Origin: Streptomyces sp. CB02400
GTDB lineage: Bacteria; Actinomycetota; Actinomycetes; Streptomycetales; Streptomycetaceae
Direction: 5' to 3'
Assembly: GCF_001905725.1 (NCBI RefSeq)
Contig: NZ_LIWB01000014.1
Location: forward strand, 1 to 64,000
DNA length: 64,000 nt
Shown piece after piece: positions 57,801 to 64,000 of the stretch (its first letter is position 1; each line of letters opens with the position of its first letter). The position numbers and the translations under genes were made by a program. The notes beneath the pieces are model-generated. The model was not told the DNA's origin. It did not search any database and was given only the letters and a program-made list of their open reading frames with translations.

Positions 57801-58807
57801 ACGACAACCAGTCGGGCACCGAGAACGGACCGGACGCCCTCTACAACCAGTACTACGGGCCGGACCGCTACCAGGCGCTGTCCGAGGGCTGGCGGCACGC
57901 CGAGTACGGCGGTCCCTGGCGGCCGGGTGACAACCAGAACCACTACGACCTGTTCTCCGCCGGTGGTGTCGACTTCGTCGTGGTGGGTCTGTCGTACGGG
58001 GTGACGAAGGAGGAGGCCGCATGGGCCGCCTCCGTCTTCGCCCGCTACTCCGACCGCAACGGCATCCTGCTCTCGCACGACTACCTGGCGCCGAGCAGCA
58101 GCCCCGACGGACGCGGCGCCCCGTTCTCCGCGCCCGACGGGTCGATGCTGTACAAGACGGTGGTGCAGGACAACCCGAACGTGTTCCTGATCCTCGCCGG
58201 TCACGAGCACGGTGTGGGCACCAATGTGAAGCCCGAGGTGGGCGAGGTCTCCCACGGTGTGGTGGAACTGCTCGCGGACTACCAGTTCTACACCGTGTCC
58301 GCCGACCGGCTCGGACTCACCGAAGTGGGCGGTTACCGGCCCGATGACCAACTCCGGTTCGGCTCGAGCTTCTTCCGGATGCTCCAGTTCGACGTCGACC
58401 GGGCCGAGTTGACCGTGGACACCTACTCGCCGCTGCTCGACGAGTTCGGCGCCACCGAGTACGACGCGGACCACCGCTACGACGGCACCGAGGACAACAT
58501 GGTGCTGCCGGTGGACCTCAGCACCCGTACCACGTCGTTCAAGACGGACTCGCTGGCGCTGTACGACCCGGTGCGCGTCATCGGCAGGGACAGGGTCGAC
58601 TCCGGTGAGGTCGCCTCGGTGACCTGGAGGAACCTCAAGCCGGGCACGGCCCACGCGTGGTTCGTCACGGCACGTTCGGCGGGCGGCGGCGTGACCGCGT
58701 CCGAGCCGAGCGTCTTCGTGACGAAGGACGCGGGCGGTCGCCCCGGCGCCTGGGGTCCCGGCGTACCCGTCTACCCGTGGTTCACGTCCACCGAAGCCCG
58801 ACGGTGA
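54842..58807 (+). CDS. Secreted calcineurin-like metallophosphoesterase with three novel-looking N-terminal repeats
   Basis: 1,321 residues. A basic N-terminus and hydrophobic core (LTGVALAALLLVSGNTAAVQA) form a signal peptide. Three repeats of about 130 residues follow (about 103-235, 318-445, 455-580). Each has a VGSNSxxxxYxNHxLVNG strand, a cluster SCGxNxDDF and a later GDGSCG or GDGNCG, so each has paired Cys and acidic residues that could bind calcium or sugar. Ig-like stretches come next, then the phosphoesterase domain (about 885-1200) with FTDTQY, GDIIEN, GNHDNQ, SHDYL and GHEHG; the first motif has Gln in place of the usual His. A fibronectin-like region ends the protein. The ATG at 54842 has GGGAGGG nine bases upstream. 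A PHO-box-like site suggests induction by phosphate shortage. The substrate is unknown. Confidence 0.85.
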   Translation: MRTGQRRRRPGGGSGARRLTGVALAALLLVSGNTAAVQAAPERPAQAGSAEGTSLPALVPRDGTYLEGTEHIAATPTLAGDSVTKLAVDGKEVAAERTVGVSRLTFDVGSNSTEARYRNHIVVNGDYRADIGDLVNERGTIEIPNRHLVKGENTVEVVAGTVESSCGTNHDDFVLSDIRLDLLGERADGEENEYTYSFGDGSCGSNPTLRTKAALTFFVLGDPQGTTGLRAELDTTKLRNGAHVIGATTASGKTVENDVTVNNAPAGAPRLLPEDGTLVAGRQTVSASLPAGTDGGVGSLTVDGAAPVTEAHLGSGAATFSFDVGSNSIDDKYDNHLLVNGKRIDLGGTWVSQRVEIAIPARHLVPGDNTVKVVTSAYRESCGDNRDDFDIADLELALDGGTVTGRDIADSYALGDGSCGSGDTRLREVELHYSIDAPAVHVSDTLGAGTATLGFTVGSNSIEARYGNHVLVNGRKHVLESDVAGRHVDLAFPNEWLEPGWNTVDFVAGTYPTSCGDNRDDFAVSGITLTPASGTATGRMLKGSYGLGDGNCGDNVNPLTEIDLEFFVEGAAQGLRADLDTRRIDDGEHTLAATSRSGEKATRTLVTDNSAPRIAASTPAAGQRITASVVLDVRLEDASGVVDGPEVRLDGKPVEPGTPIGPGLSAGQHTLSVSGTDSLGNTGTREVKFTSAGIPDTPTGLTPKAGTTDAGRSVRLSAEVAEPDGGEVSATFSEAEILTPQQVYEGTADSVPTTLRVPGERRVKATGLAPADGRTLDAPAAQDVAYQRFDVRVKGRTDAPVLRWEGVIDPERLAALRVWNTATKQWDVLTSARGAAEGDTVLTAVVDRAYIDRQQVHVMVTGEDPFADDIDAGDPDRFADPDAYDFSIVHFTDTQYLSEGAVEQETAAERAVWEKAYGDVTRWIAANKDERKISYVAHTGDIIENNIRKPADEATRRQVVGEMEVSSEQQRILDDAGVPNGVIAGNHDNQSGTENGPDALYNQYYGPDRYQALSEGWRHAEYGGPWRPGDNQNHYDLFSAGGVDFVVVGLSYGVTKEEAAWAASVFARYSDRNGILLSHDYLAPSSSPDGRGAPFSAPDGSMLYKTVVQDNPNVFLILAGHEHGVGTNVKPEVGEVSHGVVELLADYQFYTVSADRLGLTEVGGYRPDDQLRFGSSFFRMLQFDVDRAELTVDTYSPLLDEFGATEYDADHRYDGTEDNMVLPVDLSTRTTSFKTDSLALYDPVRVIGRDRVDSGEVASVTWRNLKPGTAHAWFVTARSAGGGVTASEPSVFVTKDAGGRPGAWGPGVPVYPWFTSTEARR

Positions 58808-58819
58808 ACGGCTGAAACG

Positions 58820-58857
58820 CACCTGCCGCCCCGGACCGGTCGGTCCGTGGCGGCGGT
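58820..58857. terminator. Bidirectional terminator hairpin
   Basis: CACC-GCCGCC-GGACC arms on the left pair with GGTCC-GGCGGC-GGTG on the right, with short bulges, between the convergent phosphoesterase and glucanase genes. Confidence 0.75.
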
Positions 58858-58879
58858 GTGTTCGGCCCTCGGCGAGGGT

Positions 58880-60112
58880 TCAGCCGACCGTCCACTTCTG
58901 GTTGGCCGCGCCCGTGCAGGTCCAGATCTGCAGGCGGGTGGCGTTGGCGGAGTTGTTGCCGGTCACGTCCAGGCACTTGTCGGCCTGCGGGTTGACGATG
59001 TCGCGGGCGGCGGTGACGACCCATTTCTGGGCGGCGGTGCCGTTGCAGTCCCACAGCTGGACCGGCGTACCGTCGGCGGTGCCGCCCGAGGCGACGTCCA
59101 GGCACTTGCCGAGGGCGCGGATGGTGCCGTCGGAGCCCACGGTCCAGTTCTGGGCGGAGGTTCCGTTGCAGTCGTAGAGCTGTACGGGGGTGCCGTTGGC
59201 GGTGTTGGCCCCGGCGACGTCGACGCACTTGCCGGCCAGGCCGCGGATCGCGCCGCCGGCCGGGGAGTCACCGGTCGTCACCGACACGTGGTCCACGACG
59301 AGTTGCTGCGGGAAGACGGTGGAGCCGTCCGGGTCGCCGGGCCAGTAGCCGCCGACCGCCAGGTTGAGGATCAGGAAGTACGGCTTGTTGAACACCCACT
59401 GCTTCCCGCCGAGGTCGGCGGGGGTGCGCCGCTGGTAGACGTTGCCGTCCACGGACCAGGTGATCGAGTCCGGTGCCCAGTCGACGGCGAAGGTGTGGAA
59501 GGCGTCCGCGAAGGCCTGGCCACCCGGCAGGGTGTAGCCGGCGCCGATGCCGCCGGATCCGGAGTAGCCGGGGCCGTGGATCGTGCCGTGCACCGTGGAG
59601 GGTTCGAAGCCGACGTTCTCCATGATGTCGATCTCGCCCGAGTCCGGCCAGTTGACCGGTGTGCCCAGCATCCAGAACGCGGGCCACATGCCCTGTCCGC
59701 GCGGGACCTTCATCCGCGCCTCGACGTGCCCGTACTGCGCGGTGAACTTGCCGGAGGTGTTGAGCCGGGCCGAGGTGTACTGGCAGGTGCCGTACCAGCA
59801 CTGGTAGTTGGCCGGGTTCTCCTTGCGGGCCGTGATCACCAGATGGCCCTGGCCGTCCAGGGCGGCGTTCTTGTTGCCGGACGTGTAGTACTGCCGTTCG
59901 TGGTTGTTGACGTTGTCGCCGGTCTCGATCTGCCACTTCGATGAGTCGACCGCCGCGCCGGCGGGCCCGTCGAAGGTGTCCGAGAACGTCACGGCCGCCG
60001 CGGCGGTGACACCGGCCGGTTCCGCCTTCGCGGTCCCTGCCGCACCGGACGCGACCAGCGCGGCGGACACGGCGGCGATCAGCCATCTGCGGAGTCTGCG
60101 CGGAGAGGACAT
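58880..60112 (-). CDS. Secreted GH16 beta-glucanase with C-terminal ricin-type (CBM13) domain
   Basis: 410 residues. The signal peptide has twin arginines (MSSPRRLRRWLIAAVSAALV), so Tat export is possible. The GH16 domain (about 40-280) has the catalytic GEIDIMENVG near residue 162, with Glu nucleophile and acid/base, and the flanking WPAFWMLG and HTFAVDW segments. The family member with this motif spacing is usually an endo-1,3-beta-glucanase. From about 289 a ricin B-type lectin domain has three beta-trefoil units with KCVDVAGANTANGTPVQLYD, KCLDVASGG and KCLDVTGNN and QxW signatures. The ATG at 60112 has AAAGGGAGA upstream. It likely digests fungal or algal beta-glucans outside the cell. 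Confidence 0.92.
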   Translation of the reverse strand: MSSPRRLRRWLIAAVSAALVASGAAGTAKAEPAGVTAAAAVTFSDTFDGPAGAAVDSSKWQIETGDNVNNHERQYYTSGNKNAALDGQGHLVITARKENPANYQCWYGTCQYTSARLNTSGKFTAQYGHVEARMKVPRGQGMWPAFWMLGTPVNWPDSGEIDIMENVGFEPSTVHGTIHGPGYSGSGGIGAGYTLPGGQAFADAFHTFAVDWAPDSITWSVDGNVYQRRTPADLGGKQWVFNKPYFLILNLAVGGYWPGDPDGSTVFPQQLVVDHVSVTTGDSPAGGAIRGLAGKCVDVAGANTANGTPVQLYDCNGTSAQNWTVGSDGTIRALGKCLDVASGGTADGTPVQLWDCNGTAAQKWVVTAARDIVNPQADKCLDVTGNNSANATRLQIWTCTGAANQKWTVG

Positions 60113-60184
60113 GGCTCTCCCTTTCCGTACGGCGACCCGGATGTACGGGTGCGCCGACCGAGGTTGTGGGGGTGAACGTGCAAC

Positions 60185-60202
60185 CACTTGATTTAAGAAG
60201 TG
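60185..60202. promoter_or_regulatory. Imperfect inverted repeat upstream of glucanase
   Basis: CACTTGATTTAAGAAGTG has perfect 5-base arms (CACTT/AAGTG) in an AT-rich patch about 75 bases upstream of the glucanase start. It could be an operator or promoter element. It does not match the CebR site. Confidence 0.3.
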
Positions 60203-60280
60203 AGATAAGAGGGCGTCAAGCCCCTGGTACGGACCAGAATTCGGCGGTTGCGACATCCGGGCCGTGCCCCGGGTCCCCGT

Positions 60281-60637
60281 TCACGCCGTCGTGCCCCACG
60301 AGGTCCGGTGTGCGCAGCCGGGGTCGTGCTCGGTCGCGCACGACGTCCACCAGCGTTCGCAGCACGCGACCTCCACCTCGGCCTGGGCGAGCACGGCTGC
60401 CGCCGCGTCGCGCCACGCCGCCCGGCGCCCCTCCCGTTCCCGCAGGACGGCGACGGCGCGCCGTTCGTCGGCGATGACGGTCTCCCGTACGACACCGATC
60501 ACGGGAGCGAGCGAGGCGACCGCCATCGCGAGGGTGGTCCAGAGGGGGACGGTGCCCCAGGTGCGTACGGTGCAGAAGGAGAGCCAGAGGGCGACGGCGA
60601 TGTACATGGCGGTGAGGGTGCGACTGCCCCTGCTCAT
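60281..60637 (-). CDS. Small membrane protein of unknown function
   Basis: 118 residues. Two hydrophobic segments (TLTAMYIAVALWLSFCTV and VPLWTTLAMAVASLAPVIGV) are followed by a charged helical tail rich in Arg/Glu/Ala and ending with several Cys (ACCERWWTSCATEHDPGC). The ATG at 60637 has AAGGAGAA nine bases upstream, which supports this short start over a much longer upstream frame. No family is recognised. Confidence 0.55.
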   Translation of the reverse strand: MSRGSRTLTAMYIAVALWLSFCTVRTWGTVPLWTTLAMAVASLAPVIGVVRETVIADERRAVAVLREREGRRAAWRDAAAAVLAQAEVEVACCERWWTSCATEHDPGCAHRTSWGTTA

Positions 60638-60777
60638 GACTGGTTCTCCTTCTCGGTCCGTCCGATGGACTTCTGATGCCCCGGATGTGCGCGGGCATGA
60701 CTCCTTGGCGACGAACCGAGCAGGTACCTTTGTACGCAGTCGAGTTGCTGCCCGACCGCGCCACCGTGCGCCACACT

Positions 60778-61028
60778 GCCTACGGGAAAACCGGCCGTTG
60801 GGGAGCGGGGGTGGTGACACTGCTGGTGGGGTGCACCGGCGGGGCGGACGAGGGGGCCGGTGCCCCGAAGCCGTCGGGGGAGAGAAGAGCTCCGCCGGTG
60901 AACCGGGTCCCGGCCCGTCCGGTTCGCCGTCCACGGTCTGACCGCCGTCGGCGACGACGCCTTCCTCTACCGGATCAGCGGCGCCCCCCGCTTCGTCGCC
61001 CGCGCGGACGGCATCGGCCGGAGGGCAT
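60778..61028 (+). pseudogene. Possible decayed lipoprotein remnant
   Basis: Part of a 490-base stretch without an intact gene (60638-61128). One frame reads VVTLLVGCTGGADEGAGAPK, resembling a lipobox. A second frame gives SSAGEPGPGPSGSPSTV, like a lipoprotein linker. A third gives LTAVGDDAFLYRISGAPRFV and then a stop. The three pieces in order look like one small lipoprotein broken by frameshifts. This is tentative. Confidence 0.3.
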
Positions 61029-61128
61029 GACGGGGCGCCGGGCCAGGGTGTCGAACGGGTGCGCTACATTTTGCTCGCCCTTGACCGCGATCACTCACGA
61101 TCTCTCACGCTACGGAGCCGGCAACCCC

Positions 61129-61551
61129 ATGAGCGACATCGTCAACGGACTCGGCCGGGCCACCGCCTACGGCGCACTCGGCCTGGTCCTGCTGGTCCTC
61201 GGCATCGTCCTGGTCGACGTGCTGACGCCCGGAAAGCTCGGCCGGCAGATCTGGCAGGAACGCAACCGCAACGCCTCGGTGGTGCTGAGTTCCTCGCTGC
61301 TCGGCATCGGCGGCATCGTGTTCACGTCGATCTGGACCACGTACGAGGACTTCGGCAAGGGGCTGGTGTCGACCGCCGCGTTCGGCGTGCTGGGGCTGGT
61401 GATGATGGCCGTGGCGTTCCTGGTGGTGGATCTCATCACGCCGGGGCGGCTGGGTGCCACGCTGGTCGAGCCCGAACCCCACCCGGCGGTCTGGGTGACG
61501 GCCTCCTGCAACCTCGCGGTGTCCGCCGTCATTTCGGCGTCCATCGCCTGA
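61129..61551 (+). CDS. DUF350 membrane protein
   Basis: 140 residues with four hydrophobic segments. The pattern VDVLTPGKLG in the first half and VDLITPGRLG in the second half shows the internal duplication typical of DUF350 proteins. The ATG at 61129 has GGAG 11 bases upstream. DUF350 proteins sit in the inner membrane; their function is unknown. It is convergent with the CE15 esterase and separated from it by a strong terminator. Confidence 0.8.
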   Translation: MSDIVNGLGRATAYGALGLVLLVLGIVLVDVLTPGKLGRQIWQERNRNASVVLSSSLLGIGGIVFTSIWTTYEDFGKGLVSTAAFGVLGLVMMAVAFLVVDLITPGRLGATLVEPEPHPAVWVTASCNLAVSAVISASIA

Positions 61552-61566
61552 CACGGGCGCCTCCGT

Positions 61567-61608
61567 ACCGCCCGGCTTCCGCGTCCCGGGACGCGGAAGC
61601 CGGGCGGT
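61567..61608. terminator. Perfect 42-base palindrome, bidirectional terminator
   Basis: ACCGCCCGGCTTCCGCGTCCC at 61567-61587 is followed at once by its exact complement (61588-61608). It lies between the convergent DUF350 and CE15 genes, 15 and 6 bases from their stop codons. Confidence 0.85.
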
Positions 61609-61614
61609 GACGTT

Positions 61615-63282
61615 TCATGGACGGTCGCAGGTGAGCGTGGTCGGCGCCGTCGAGGAGCTGCCGGTGGCCGTGAAGCCGAAGGTGGTCGTGGAGCCCGGCG
61701 CGACGGAGCCGTTCCAGTCGGTGTTGCGCACCGTGACCGCCCCGCCGGTCCCGGTGTTCCGGCCGTTCCAGAGGCTGCTGATGGACTGGCCGGACGCGAG
61801 CGTCATGCCGACGGACCAGCCGTCGAGGGCGCCGCTGCCGTCGTTGCGTACGGTCACCTCGCCCTGGAAGCCGCCGGACCAGCTGTTGACCGTACGGTGG
61901 GTGGCGGTGCAGTAGTCGCCCGGCGTGCCGGGACCGCCGCCCGTGTCACCGCCGTTGCCGCCGTCGTCTCCCCCTGTGTCGCCTCCCGTGTCGCCGCCGG
62001 TGCCGCCTCCGCTCGTGCCGCCGTCGGCGAGGCTCGGGGTCTGCCAGTCCCGCCAGGCGGAGAGGTCACCGGACTTGGCCGGGGAGATCCTGAACACCCC
62101 CGAGGAGCTGCCGGACTTCAGCAGGAACTTCTGGATGTTCTGCTGCAGCGGCGTGCGCCATTCCGACCGGGCCGCGCAGTGGGTGCCGTCCTGTACGTCG
62201 GACCAGTAGCTGATGTTGCCGCCCGCGCCCAGCGCCTTGTAGACCTCCGCGCCGCCCAGCGCCGCCACGCTGCCCGACCGGGCGCCCAGCCAGTCGACGT
62301 GCGGGTTCTCCATGACGAGGAGTCCGCGCGGTGCGACCAGGCCGACGATCTCGTGGGTGTCCACCGGGAGGGTGTCGGGGCTGCCGGTGAAGGAGCCGAA
62401 GGCATCGCCCAGCCAGGGCTGTTCGGAGTAGGCGCTGCTCAGCGGCTGTGCGCCGCTCTCACCGGGGATGCCGCGGAAGATGCCGGTGCCGGCGCTGCCC
62501 GACTCGATCGGCATGGTGAGCGCGATCCGCTGGTCGAAGGCGCCGGCCACGAAGGCGCCCTTGCCGAACCGTGAGCAACCGGTGACGCCGGTGGCGTCCG
62601 CGCGGAGCACGCTGCCGTCGGACTGCTCGATGACGTCGATGACCCGGCTCACCCCCCATGACCAGGCCATGAGCAGGCCGGTGCTGCTGGAGGAGCCGTA
62701 GAGGCCGTAGAACGCGCCCTGTTTGTTGCTGCGGGATGTGCCTTCCTTGCCGAGCGCGTACGGGTCGAGGGAGATGACGGCCGCGCCCGCGCCCTTGATG
62801 GTGGCGGTGTCCGCGCCCAGCCCTCCGAGCACCACGACGGCGGGGAACGGGCCGGTACCGCTCGGCAGGTCGACGCTCGCGGAGAAGCTCGCGCTCCTGC
62901 CCTGGTGCGTCACCCGCACCGTGATGCCGGTGCGCGACACCGTGCCCGTGACGCTCTCGGGCCTGGCGGGCTTCTGCCCGTAGACGTGCCTCTCCGCCAG
63001 CTCCCGGATCTCCGCGCGCCGGCAGCGCCAGTCGGACCTGGTGGAGATGCGTGTGCCGTCCAGTTTCCGGAAGGGGTCGGGGAGCCTGGAGTTGGAGGTG
63101 AGGGGTCCGGTGTCGGCGACGGCGCAGTCGGCGCCGTCGTCCTCGACGCCGGGTTCCGCCGCGACGGGAACGAGGGTGTCGGCGGCGCCCGGCCGTGGGA
63201 AGAGAGCGGCGACGGCCAGGCTCACGGCTACCGCGAAGACCGCGGCGGCCCAGGCCCAGGCCCGGTGTCGGGGGAAGCGCAT
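61615..63282 (-). CDS. Secreted CE15 glucuronoyl esterase with C-terminal CBM2
   Basis: 555 residues. The N-terminal hydrophobic segment after MRFPRHR is a signal peptide. The catalytic domain (about 60-410) has the CE15 nucleophile motif GCSRFGKGA near residue 238 and the His region DGTHCAARSEWR. A Gly/Thr/Asp linker (about 430-455) leads to a cellulose-binding CBM2 (about 457-550) with WSGGFQGEVTVRNDG and SLWNGRNTGTG. CE15 enzymes cut the ester between 4-O-methyl-glucuronic acid of xylan and lignin; the CBM2 anchors the enzyme to plant cell wall. The ATG at 63282 has GGAGGT at close spacing. A perfect CebR-type operator lies 17 bases upstream, so cello-oligosaccharides probably induce it. 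Confidence 0.9.
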   Translation of the reverse strand: MRFPRHRAWAWAAAVFAVAVSLAVAALFPRPGAADTLVPVAAEPGVEDDGADCAVADTGPLTSNSRLPDPFRKLDGTRISTRSDWRCRRAEIRELAERHVYGQKPARPESVTGTVSRTGITVRVTHQGRSASFSASVDLPSGTGPFPAVVVLGGLGADTATIKGAGAAVISLDPYALGKEGTSRSNKQGAFYGLYGSSSSTGLLMAWSWGVSRVIDVIEQSDGSVLRADATGVTGCSRFGKGAFVAGAFDQRIALTMPIESGSAGTGIFRGIPGESGAQPLSSAYSEQPWLGDAFGSFTGSPDTLPVDTHEIVGLVAPRGLLVMENPHVDWLGARSGSVAALGGAEVYKALGAGGNISYWSDVQDGTHCAARSEWRTPLQQNIQKFLLKSGSSSGVFRISPAKSGDLSAWRDWQTPSLADGGTSGGGTGGDTGGDTGGDDGGNGGDTGGGPGTPGDYCTATHRTVNSWSGGFQGEVTVRNDGSGALDGWSVGMTLASGQSISSLWNGRNTGTGGAVTVRNTDWNGSVAPGSTTTFGFTATGSSSTAPTTLTCDRP

Positions 63283-63299
63283 CGGTACCTCCAGAGGGG

Positions 63300-63313
63300 T
63301 GGGAGCGCTCCCA
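63300..63313. promoter_or_regulatory. CebR box
   Basis: TGGGAGCGCTCCCA is a perfect 14-base palindrome identical to the known CebR/CelR operator of Streptomyces and relatives. The LacI-family repressor CebR leaves it when cellobiose or cellotriose is bound. It lies 17 bases upstream of the glucuronoyl esterase start. Confidence 0.9.
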
Positions 63314-63587
63314 GGCTAGAAACGTCTTCAGGGGTATGACAACGACACCGACAGGCTCGTTTCAGATTGACTCTTTCGAACCCCTGTCGAAAGCCGGAAG
63401 CCGCGCGATCTGCTCCGATGCCGAAGACCTCACCTCAAAACACCACGTCGGCACAGGGCGCCGCGAGCGAAAGTTTCGGGCGACTTGCGACCGTGCTGCC
63501 GTCCCGATCGGCAGCAGGACATGAATTCGGCCACGGGCGCACGCCCACGGCACAGCCGAACCAGGGTGCAGCCGTCCCGTGCCCCGG
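63314..63587. other. Gene-free stretch upstream of the esterase
   Basis: About 270 bases, with local AT-rich patches at 63340-63385 and 63425-63480, between the CebR box and the stop of the small gene at 63588. It probably holds the esterase promoter. No convincing frame or RNA structure was found. Confidence 0.4.
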
Positions 63588-63926
63588 TCAGGCCACGCGG
63601 GCGCGCTCCCGTACCGGACGTGTCGGCTCGGGCCGGACGCGGGGGGCCGGCTCGGCACGCGTGGCCGACTGGGCGCGGGTGGCCGACTGGGCGCGGGTGG
63701 CGGTGCGGACGCGGTACGTCGTGCGGTTGGGGTCCACGACTGGCTCGCCGAGGGTGATCCGCCCGGCCGCGTGCAGCGCGTCGCATTCGGCGGTGGGCAG
63801 GGCGGCGTAGCAGCCCCCGGTGCCGGTGGCCGAGTCGAGCGGGCGCCAGTAGCTGTACCTGCGGCGGCCGTTGGCGTACTCGGTGACGTACGTGGGAGTG
63901 CGGGGGTCGGAGATGATGCGCAGCAC
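63588..63926 (-). CDS. Small conserved hypothetical protein with ATRAQS repeats
   Basis: 112 residues. The N-terminal 70 residues look like a compact domain (LRIISDPRTPTYVTEYANGR, then WRPLDSATGTGGCYAALPTA). The C-terminal part is basic and repetitive: ATRAQS twice, then ATRAEP, then Arg/Pro-rich. The start is a GTG at 63926; the frame stays open above it, so the true start could be further toward the window edge. No family is recognised. Confidence 0.5.
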   Translation of the reverse strand: MLRIISDPRTPTYVTEYANGRRRYSYWRPLDSATGTGGCYAALPTAECDALHAAGRITLGEPVVDPNRTTYRVRTATRAQSATRAQSATRAEPAPRVRPEPTRPVRERARVA

Positions 63927-64000
63927 GTCGGTGCGGGTGGTGCCCGCCGGGGGGCGCGGGCGGGAAGGGACGGCCGGGAACTCGGTCGTTATCGGTCCGC

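Noticed and set aside
61946..62030. Gly/Thr/Asp tandem repeats in the esterase gene as a regulatory or CRISPR-like repeat
   Set aside because: They are an in-frame, low-complexity linker between catalytic domain and CBM2, a usual feature of secreted cellulolytic enzymes.

Overview
The window is actinobacterial DNA of very high GC content and is best read as Streptomyces. Supporting signs are the near-universal G/C at third codon positions, frequent GTG/TTG starts, DmdR/IdeR-type iron boxes, a perfect CebR-type operator, a PHO-box-like repeat and Streptomyces-style secreted polysaccharide enzymes. No rRNA, tRNA or CRISPR array was seen.

1-2.4 kb: a frameshifted IS3 transposase fragment runs off the left edge, followed by a TrmO/TsaA-like gene, about 0.6 kb without a gene and a pirin gene with an inverted repeat at its start. 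2.4-29.0 kb: a complete hydroxamate siderophore locus. It holds an iron-siderophore importer (ATPase plus two permeases), a heterodimeric ABC exporter pair split by a TnpB-only IS200/IS605-type element, an MbtH protein, a 4,713-residue four-module NRPS, a lipoprotein receptor, an ornithine N5-monooxygenase and a formyltransferase. Iron boxes lie in front of each arm. The adenylation pockets read as X / Ser / N5-hydroxy-Orn / X' with X and X' nearly alike, and the protein begins and ends with a condensation domain. This is the logic of erythrochelin and foroxymithine. The formyltransferase favours a formylated, foroxymithine-like tetrapeptide.

29-41 kb: a Cys-cluster/pentapeptide-repeat protein, a three-subunit molybdenum aldehyde oxidase of the PaoABC/YagTSR type, two SRPBCC proteins, a DUF2795 protein, a PlsC-like acyltransferase, a small HTH protein, a GCS2-type glutamate-cysteine ligase homologue, a 5'-truncated hypE, a stand-alone FAD-domain protein and a WGR/beta-propeller protein. 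41.1-52.9 kb: one 3,926-residue hybrid megasynthase ordered acyl-AMP ligase, ACP, KS, AT (malonyl), KR, ACP, C, A, T, C. It ends in a domain that resembles cyanobacterial acyl-ACP reductase (AAR), including its active-site Cys. This is the most unusual object in the window: a lipo-amino-acid synthase with a possible aldehyde-releasing terminus. It also carries an in-frame copy of a Streptomyces extragenic hairpin repeat.

52.9-64 kb: a TerB-like protein, a membrane acyltransferase, a large secreted metallophosphoesterase with three repeats of about 130 residues and a PHO-box-like promoter, a GH16 glucanase with a ricin-type lectin domain, small membrane proteins, a CE15 glucuronoyl esterase with CBM2 under a CebR box, and a small conserved protein. 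Several convergent pairs are separated by strong bidirectional terminators.
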